The notes beneath the pieces were generated by a model. It made no database searches and had not been told where the DNA came from. It was given only the letters and a program-made list of their open reading frames with translations. A program made the translations under genes and the position numbers. A DNA stretch of 64,000 nt from Nocardia terpenica (GTDB lineage: Bacteria > Actinomycetota > Actinomycetes > Mycobacteriales > Mycobacteriaceae): positions 2,232,001 to 2,296,000 of the forward strand of contig NZ_JABMCZ010000003.1 of NCBI RefSeq assembly GCF_013186535.1. Reading direction: 5' to 3'. Numbering within the stretch: position 1 is the stretch's first letter; each line of letters begins with the position of its first letter. Shown piece by piece: positions 58,627-64,000 of this stretch.

Positions 58627-59405
58627 GCGTTCCGCTGATCGAAACCATTGGTATCGGAAAGAGTTACGGCGGCGTGGTCGCGCTGCGCGACGTGTCGACC
58701 GTCGTGAACGCGGGCGAGGTGACCTGCGTCCTCGGCGACAACGGCGCGGGCAAGTCCACGCTGATCAAGATCCTGGCCGGGGTGCACCGGCACGACGCGG
58801 GCCAGCTGAAGATCCAGGGCGCGGCGACCCGATTCGATTCGCCCCGTTCGGCGCTCGACCACGGCATCGCCACCGTGTACCAGGATCTGGCGGTGGTCCC
58901 GCTGATGAGCGTGTGGCGCAACTTCGTGCTCGGCTCCGAGCCGACCTTCGGCGTCGGCCCGCTGCGGCTGCTGGATCGCCGCAAGGGGCAGGAGATCGCC
59001 CGCAAGGCGCTGTCGGACATGGGGATCGAGCTGCGCGACATGGAGCAGCCGGTCGGCACGCTGTCCGGCGGCCAGCGGCAGTGCATCGCCATCGCCCGCG
59101 CGGTGCACTACGGCGCGAAGGTGCTCATCCTGGACGAGCCGACCGCGGCGCTGGGCGTCAAACAGGCGGGGGTGGTGCTGCGCTACGTCGTGCAGGCCCG
59201 CGATCGCGGCCTCGGCGTCATCCTCATCACCCACAACCCGCATCACGCCTACCCGGTGGGCGACCGGTTCCTGCTGCTCAAGCGGGGCGCCCAGCTGGGC
59301 TCCTACGAGAAGTCCGATATCGACCTGCCGGAGCTGACCCGGCAGATGGCAGGCGGCGCGGAACTGGATGCGCTGCAACACGAATTGCAACGGGTGGTGT
59401 CATGA
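58623..59405 (+). CDS. Sugar/inositol ABC ATP-binding protein, single domain
   Basis: A 260-residue ATPase: Walker A GDNGAGKST, Q-loop VYQDLAVVPLMS, signature LSGGQRQCIAIARAV, Walker B LILDEPTAALG, switch HNPHHAYP (His after ITHN). CUT2 importers usually have a fused double ATPase of about 500 residues; this one has a single domain, as in the FrcA-like subgroup, and must act as a homodimer. It overlaps both neighbours by four bases. Confidence 0.9.
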   Translation: MSVPLIETIGIGKSYGGVVALRDVSTVVNAGEVTCVLGDNGAGKSTLIKILAGVHRHDAGQLKIQGAATRFDSPRSALDHGIATVYQDLAVVPLMSVWRNFVLGSEPTFGVGPLRLLDRRKGQEIARKALSDMGIELRDMEQPVGTLSGGQRQCIAIARAVHYGAKVLILDEPTAALGVKQAGVVLRYVVQARDRGLGVILITHNPHHAYPVGDRFLLLKRGAQLGSYEKSDIDLPELTRQMAGGAELDALQHELQRVVS

Positions 59406-60343
59406 GTGAGACCCTGGAGGCGTTGACGATCGGCCGGGTCGGGGTGGACCTGTATCCGGAACAGAGCGGCGTGCGGCTGGCCGACGTGCGGACCTTCGCG
59501 AAGTCGCTGGGCGGCACCGCCACCAATGTCGCGGTGGCCGCCGCCCGGCTGGGACGGCGCAGCGCCGTGCTCACCAAGGTCGGCCCCGACGGCTTCGGCG
59601 ACTACGTGCGCACCGCGCTGGCGGGCTTCGGCGTCTCGGCGCAACACGTGTCGACCGCGCCGAATCTGCAGACGCCCGTGGTGTTCTGCGAACTGAACCC
59701 GCCCGCCGATCCGCCGCTGCTGTTCTACCGCGCCCCGATCGCGCCCGACCTGACCCTCACCCCGGACGAGGTCCCCTGGGACGTCGTGGCATCGGTGCCG
59801 CTGCTGTGGGTGACCGGCACCGGGGTGAGCGCCGAACCCGGCCGCGGCACGCAGCGGGAGATCCTGCGGCGGCGCGCCCGCGCCGGGCACACCGTGCTCG
59901 ATCTGGACTACCGGCCGATGTTCTGGCCGGACATGGCGACCGCGCGGCGGGAGATCGGCTGGATGCTCGACCACGTGAACGTGGTGGTGGGCAACCGGAC
60001 CGAGGCGCAGGTGGCGGTCGGCAGCGCCGACCCCGACGAGGCCGCCGACCGGCTGCTGGCGCGCGGCGTGCGGCTGGCGGTGATCAAGCGCGGCGCCGAC
60101 GGCGTGCTCGTCGCCACCGAATCCGAGCGCTGGACCGTGCCGCCGTGCCCGGTCGAGGTGGTGTGCGGGCTCGGCGCGGGCGACGGCTTCGGCGGCGCGC
60201 TCGTGCACGGGCTGCTGTCGGACTGGGATCCGCATCGGATCGGCGCCTACGCCAATGCCGCCGGGGCGCTGGTGGCCTCGCGGCTGGCCTGCGCCGACGC
60301 CATGCCGACCGCGGACGAGATCGAGGAATTGCTGTGTCGTTGA
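59402..60343 (+). CDS. iolC: 5-dehydro-2-deoxygluconokinase
   Basis: A 313-residue PfkB-family kinase: GRVGVDLYPEQSGVRLADVR, GGTATNVAVAAARLG, VLTKVGPDGFG, and C-terminal anion hole with catalytic Asp in GLGAGDGFGGALVHGLL. In the pathway it phosphorylates 2-deoxy-5-keto-gluconate. Four-base overlap with the ATPase gene; the stop precedes the next gene by 25 bases. Confidence 0.92.
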   Translation: MSETLEALTIGRVGVDLYPEQSGVRLADVRTFAKSLGGTATNVAVAAARLGRRSAVLTKVGPDGFGDYVRTALAGFGVSAQHVSTAPNLQTPVVFCELNPPADPPLLFYRAPIAPDLTLTPDEVPWDVVASVPLLWVTGTGVSAEPGRGTQREILRRRARAGHTVLDLDYRPMFWPDMATARREIGWMLDHVNVVVGNRTEAQVAVGSADPDEAADRLLARGVRLAVIKRGADGVLVATESERWTVPPCPVEVVCGLGAGDGFGGALVHGLLSDWDPHRIGAYANAAGALVASRLACADAMPTADEIEELLCR

Positions 60344-60368
60344 GGGGGAGTGGGAGCGAGGAGTTGTG

Positions 60369-61265
60369 ATGGTTCATCTGACCGAGAAGCGCTGGCACGA
60401 GCTGCTGTGGGTGCGCGCCGGCGACCCCGGCGCGATCGCGCGCGCCTACGCCGGGCGAAGACGCCGCCCGGCACTGCTGTCCGCGAAGCGCACCCTGTTC
60501 CTGGTCGCCGCCGACCATCCCGCGCGCGGCGCGCTCGGGGTGGGGGCCGATCCCACCGCGATGGCGGACCGGCGAACCCTGTTGGAGCGCTTGCTCATCG
60601 CGCTGGAGAACCCGGAGGTGGACGGCGTGCTCGGCTCGCCCGACATCATCGAGGAACTGCTGCTGCTGGACGCCCTGCACGACAAGATCGTCCTCGGCTC
60701 GATGAATCGCGGCGGCCTGGCGGGCGCGGACTGGGAGATCGACGACCGGTTCACCGGCTACAACGCCCGCTCGCTGGTCGAGTCCCGGCTCGACGGCGGC
60801 AAAATGCTGCTGCGCCTGGTGGATTCGGACCCGGGCACCATCCCCACCCTGCATGCCTGCGCCGACGCGGTCTCCGAACTCGCCGCGCACGGGCTGATGG
60901 CGATGGTCGAGCCGCTGCCGTATCGCCGCGACGAATCCGGCACGCTGCGCCTGCAAACCGACGCGGCCTCGCTGCAGCGGGCGATCACCGTCGCCTCCGG
61001 CCTCGGCGTCACCTCCGCGCACACCTGGCTGAAGATTCCCGCGCCGCAGGATCTTTCGGTGCTCGACGCCACGACGCTGCCGGTGCTGCTGCTCGGCGGC
61101 GCCCCCTCCGGAGATATCGCCGCGGATCTGGCATCCTGGGGCGGTGCGCTGAGTCACTGTGCCGCTCGCGGTCTCGTCGTCGGCCGCAGCCTGCTCTATC
61201 CCCCCGATGGTGACGTGGCGCGCGCCGTGCAGGCGGCCGCCGATATTCTGAAGGAGGCGCGGTGA
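60369..61265 (+). CDS. Cgl0159-family TIM-barrel protein, probable iol aldolase
   Basis: A 298-residue (beta/alpha)8 protein of the Cgl0159 type found in actinobacterial inositol clusters: LFLVAADHPARGALGVG (Asp-His near the N-terminus), DGVLGSPDIIEELLLL, GSMNRGGLAGADWE, MLLRLVDSDPGTIPTL, AHTWLKIPAP (candidate Schiff-base Lys). The iolJ aldolase that splits 2-deoxy-5-keto-gluconate 6-phosphate is otherwise missing here, so this protein probably fills that step. GAGGAG lies seven bases before ATG 60369; four-base overlap with iolB. Confidence 0.8.
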   Translation: MVHLTEKRWHELLWVRAGDPGAIARAYAGRRRRPALLSAKRTLFLVAADHPARGALGVGADPTAMADRRTLLERLLIALENPEVDGVLGSPDIIEELLLLDALHDKIVLGSMNRGGLAGADWEIDDRFTGYNARSLVESRLDGGKMLLRLVDSDPGTIPTLHACADAVSELAAHGLMAMVEPLPYRRDESGTLRLQTDAASLQRAITVASGLGVTSAHTWLKIPAPQDLSVLDATTLPVLLLGGAPSGDIAADLASWGGALSHCAARGLVVGRSLLYPPDGDVARAVQAAADILKEAR

Positions 61266-62152
61266 GCGCATTGCATCGACCGGCCGGAAGCCTGTCCGAC
61301 GGAACCGATCCCGTGCTGCTGACCGCCGACGCGGCGGGCTGGGCCTACACCGGCCTGCGCGTGCTGCGGCTGGCCCCCGGCGTGGCGCGCGCGGTGCGCA
61401 CCGGCGAGTACGAGGCGTTCGTGCTGCCGCTCGCGGGCTCGTGCACGGTGCGGGTGGACGGGCAGGTGTTCGAATTGGCCGGGCGCGACACGGTATTCAC
61501 CCGCGTCACCGACTTCGCCTACGTGCCGCGCGACGCGGAGGTCGAGCTGATCTCGGCGGCGGGCGCGGAGATCGCGCTGCCGATGGCCCGCTGCACCCGG
61601 CGGCTGGAGCCGAGATACGGTCCGGCCGAGGGCGTTCCGGTCGAGGTGCGCGGCGGCGGGCAGGCCAGCCGCCAGGTCACCAACTTCGGTGCGCCCGGGG
61701 CGTGGGAGCACGCCGACAAGCTCAACGCCTGCGAGCTCATCACCCCGGACGGCAACTGGTCGTCGTACCCGCCGCACAAGCACGACGAGGCGAGCGAGTG
61801 CGAGGTCGTCAACGAGGAGATCTACTACTTCCGCATCGCGGGCCGCGACGGAATCACCCCGGGCCCCGAGGGTTTCGGCCTGCACCGCACCTACACCGCC
61901 GACGGCGAGCTGGACGAGAACGTGGCGGTCCGCGACGGCGACGTCTTCCTGGTCCCGCGCGGTTACCATGGCCCGTGCATCGCCGCGCCCGGCTATCCCA
62001 TGTACTACCTGAACGTGCTGGCCGGACCCGCGGACGAGCGGTCGATGGCGTTCTGCGACGATCCCGCGCACGGCTGGGTCCGCGACACCTGGGCGGAACA
62101 GCCCACCGACCCGCGCTGCCCGGTCACCGATCACCGGGGGCGGGCGCAATGA
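61262..62152 (+). CDS. iolB: 5-deoxy-glucuronate isomerase
   Basis: A 296-residue bicupin isomerase that converts 5-deoxyglucuronate to 2-deoxy-5-keto-gluconate. The metal-binding cupin block SSYPPHKHDEASECEVVNEE holds the histidines and glutamate, and EIYYFRIAGRDG and VPRGYHGPCIAAPGYPMYYL are family marks. GTG 61262 overlaps the preceding stop. Confidence 0.94.
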   Translation: MSALHRPAGSLSDGTDPVLLTADAAGWAYTGLRVLRLAPGVARAVRTGEYEAFVLPLAGSCTVRVDGQVFELAGRDTVFTRVTDFAYVPRDAEVELISAAGAEIALPMARCTRRLEPRYGPAEGVPVEVRGGGQASRQVTNFGAPGAWEHADKLNACELITPDGNWSSYPPHKHDEASECEVVNEEIYYFRIAGRDGITPGPEGFGLHRTYTADGELDENVAVRDGDVFLVPRGYHGPCIAAPGYPMYYLNVLAGPADERSMAFCDDPAHGWVRDTWAEQPTDPRCPVTDHRGRAQ

Positions 62153-62193
62153 CGGTTCCCTGTTCCACTGTTCACGACTGAGGGGCGATGTCC

Positions 62194-64000
62194 ATGAAAC
62201 TGACCACCGCGCAGGCACTCGTCGCCTGGATGATCGCCCAGCACTCGGAGACCCTCGACGGTCGCGAGGTACCGCTGTTCCCCGCGGTTTTCGCGATCTT
62301 CGGGCACGGCAACGTGCTGGGCCTGGGCACCGCGCTGGAGGAGCGGCGCGACGTGCTGCCGGTCTGGCGCGGGCACACCGAGCAGGGCATGGCGCTGGCC
62401 GCGGTCGGCCTGGCCAAGGCGACCCACCGGCGGCAGGTCGGTGTCGCGACCTCCTCGATCGGCCCGGGCGCGCTGAACATGGTGACCGCCGCCGGTGTCG
62501 CGCACGCGAATCGCCTGCCGCTGCTGCTGCTTCCGGGTGACACCTTCGTCAGCCGCGCCCCGGACCCGGTGCTGCAGCAGGTCGAGCACTTCGACGACCC
62601 GACCACCACCGTCAACGACGCGTTCCGCCCGGTGAGCCGCTACTTCGACCGCATCACCCGGCCCGAGCAGCTGATCGCGACGCTGCCGCAGGTGGCGCGG
62701 GTGCTCACCGACGCCGCCGACGCGGGCCCGGTGACGCTGGCGCTGCCGCAGGACGTGCAGGCCGAGACCTACGACTTCCCCGAAGCCCTGTTCGCCCCGG
62801 TGGTGCATCCCATCCGGCGCCCGCGCCCGGATCGCGGGGCGATCACCGAGGCCGCCCGCGCGCTGCGGTCGGCCGAGCGGCCGCTGCTGGTGCTGGGCGG
62901 CGGGGTGCGGTACTCGGGCGCGGGGCGACGGGCGCTGGAACTCGCGCAGCGGCACGGCATTCCGGTCACCGAGACCACCGCCGGGCGCACCCTGGTCCCG
63001 CACGACCACCCGCTGTACGCGGGACCGCTGGGCATCACCGGATCGTTGTCCGCGAATACCCTGGCCGCCGAGACGGATCTGGTGCTCGCGGTCGGAACGC
63101 GGTTGCAGGACTTCACCACCGCGTCGTGGACGGTGTTCGCGCCCGGCGTGCGGCTGGTCGGCATCAACGCGGCCCGGTTCGACGCGGTCAAGCACGGCGC
63201 GCTCGAGGTGGTCGCCGATGCCGGTGCGGCACTGGAGGATCTGGCGCCGCTCTTGGCGGACTGGCGGGTCGAGGGCGGCTGGTCGGCGCGGGCGGCCGCG
63301 GTGCGCGCCGAATGGGACACCTACATCGACAAGCTGCGCACCCCCACCCCCGGCGTGCCCAGCTACGCCCAGATCGTCGGCGCGGTCAACGATCTCAGCG
63401 CGCCCACCGACTACGTGATGACCGCCTCCGGCGGCATGCCCGGCGAGCTGGTCGGCGGCTGGCGGGCCGGTGGCGGCGAGCCGACGATGGACGTGGAGTA
63501 CGGATTCTCCTGCATGGGTTACGAACTCGCGGGCGCGTGGGGCGCGGCCATGGCGCACCGCCGCGGCCTGGTCACCACCATGCTCGGCGACGGCTCGTAT
63601 CTGATGCTGAACTCCGAGCTGTTCTCCGCGGCCTTCGCCGGGCACCCGCTGGTCGCGGTCGTGTGCGACAACGACGGCTACGCGGTCATCGCGCGATTGC
63701 AGGAGGGGCAGGGCGGCAACGCCTTCAACAACTTCTACACCGAATGCCGCACCAACAGCCCGAGACCGCCGCGGGTGGACTTCGCCGCGCACGCGAAGGC
63801 GCTGGGCTGCGAGGTGTTCCGGGCCACCGACCTGACCGGGTTCCGCAAGGCGTACGAGAACGCCCGCGCGGCCGCGATCGCGCACTCCCGCCCGGCCGTG
63901 GTCGTGGTGCGCACGCAGCCCTCGGCCTGGACCGAGGCCGGGGCCTGGTGGGAGGTCGGGGTGCCCGAGCATCTGTCCGGCCGCCCCGCCTACGAGGCCG
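62194..64000 (+). CDS. iolD: Trihydroxycyclohexane-1,2-dione hydrolase, cut by window end
   Basis: Thiamine-diphosphate enzyme opening the ring of the inosose-derived dione. 602 codons are visible; the frame is still open at the last base and some 40 residues are probably missing. Seen: TPP-domain VPLFPAVFAIFGHGNVLGLG with the catalytic Glu in WRGHTEQGMALAAVGLAK, central domain (LLVLGGGVRYSG), and C-terminal TPP motif MLGDGSYLMLNSELFSAA. ATG 62194 sits eight bases after GAGGGG; ATG 62188 is an alternative. Confidence 0.94.
   Translation, partial: MKLTTAQALVAWMIAQHSETLDGREVPLFPAVFAIFGHGNVLGLGTALEERRDVLPVWRGHTEQGMALAAVGLAKATHRRQVGVATSSIGPGALNMVTAAGVAHANRLPLLLLPGDTFVSRAPDPVLQQVEHFDDPTTTVNDAFRPVSRYFDRITRPEQLIATLPQVARVLTDAADAGPVTLALPQDVQAETYDFPEALFAPVVHPIRRPRPDRGAITEAARALRSAERPLLVLGGGVRYSGAGRRALELAQRHGIPVTETTAGRTLVPHDHPLYAGPLGITGSLSANTLAAETDLVLAVGTRLQDFTTASWTVFAPGVRLVGINAARFDAVKHGALEVVADAGAALEDLAPLLADWRVEGGWSARAAAVRAEWDTYIDKLRTPTPGVPSYAQIVGAVNDLSAPTDYVMTASGGMPGELVGGWRAGGGEPTMDVEYGFSCMGYELAGAWGAAMAHRRGLVTTMLGDGSYLMLNSELFSAAFAGHPLVAVVCDNDGYAVIARLQEGQGGNAFNNFYTECRTNSPRPPRVDFAAHAKALGCEVFRATDLTGFRKAYENARAAAIAHSRPAVVVVRTQPSAWTEAGAWWEVGVPEHLSGRPAYEA

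Noticed and set aside
62150..62182. Ten-codon frame between iolB and iolD
   Set aside because: Too short, no conserved feature; probably chance.

Overview
The window is high-G+C actinobacterial DNA. The gene order ligA, ACT-domain protein, gatC, gatA, pfkA, gatB, LppZ-like lipoprotein, DoxX protein, PH-domain protein, ilvB, ilvN, ilvC matches the core order known from Mycobacterium tuberculosis (Rv3014c down to Rv3001c). Together with F420-type enzymes, leaderless-looking promoters and lipoprotein-rich gene content, it points to a Nocardia-like member of the Mycobacteriales. Genus level is an inference.

Layout. 1-7 kb: a small nucleotidyltransferase, a PPOX protein, ligA, a GNAT acetyltransferase, an ACT protein and gatCA. 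7-28 kb: an accessory block set into the gat/pfk core. It holds two mirror-image signalling clusters (histidine kinase, response regulator, Ser/Thr kinase) that converge on pfkA. One cluster carries an undecaprenyl-diphosphatase gene between kinase and regulator; the other is followed by two beta-lactamase-like lipoproteins and is divergent from an ABC exporter. 28-38.5 kb: gatB, LppZ-like and DoxX proteins, ilvD, the PH-domain protein, and ilvBNC behind a leader-peptide attenuator. 38.6-42.3 kb: a lower-G+C restriction-modification island with a NaeI-like endonuclease, a cytosine-5 methyltransferase, a Vsr-type endonuclease and an HNH endonuclease, followed by about 0.8 kb of decayed-looking DNA. 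43-51.7 kb: a PPOX protein, membrane and low-complexity secreted proteins, and two paralogous peptide-binding lipoproteins with matching promoters that flank a MerR/hydrolase/LLM-oxidoreductase group. 51.8-64 kb: a myo-inositol catabolism locus (iolG-like, iolA, LacI regulator, iolE-like, a three-gene sugar ABC transporter, iolC, a Cgl0159-type aldolase candidate, iolB, and iolD cut by the window edge). It is controlled by four near-identical palindromic operators.

The least expected feature is a dispersed palindromic element present at five intergenic places (seven copies): arms ATCCCGGC and GCCGGGAT around a nine-base loop GTGCTTTTG. At every place it abuts a short tandem array whose unit repeats one half of the palindrome plus a spacer private to that locus. 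Single, head-to-head paired and extended (19-bp perfect stem) forms occur, and one copy has changed both arms together so that pairing is kept. I do not recognise it as a described element family.
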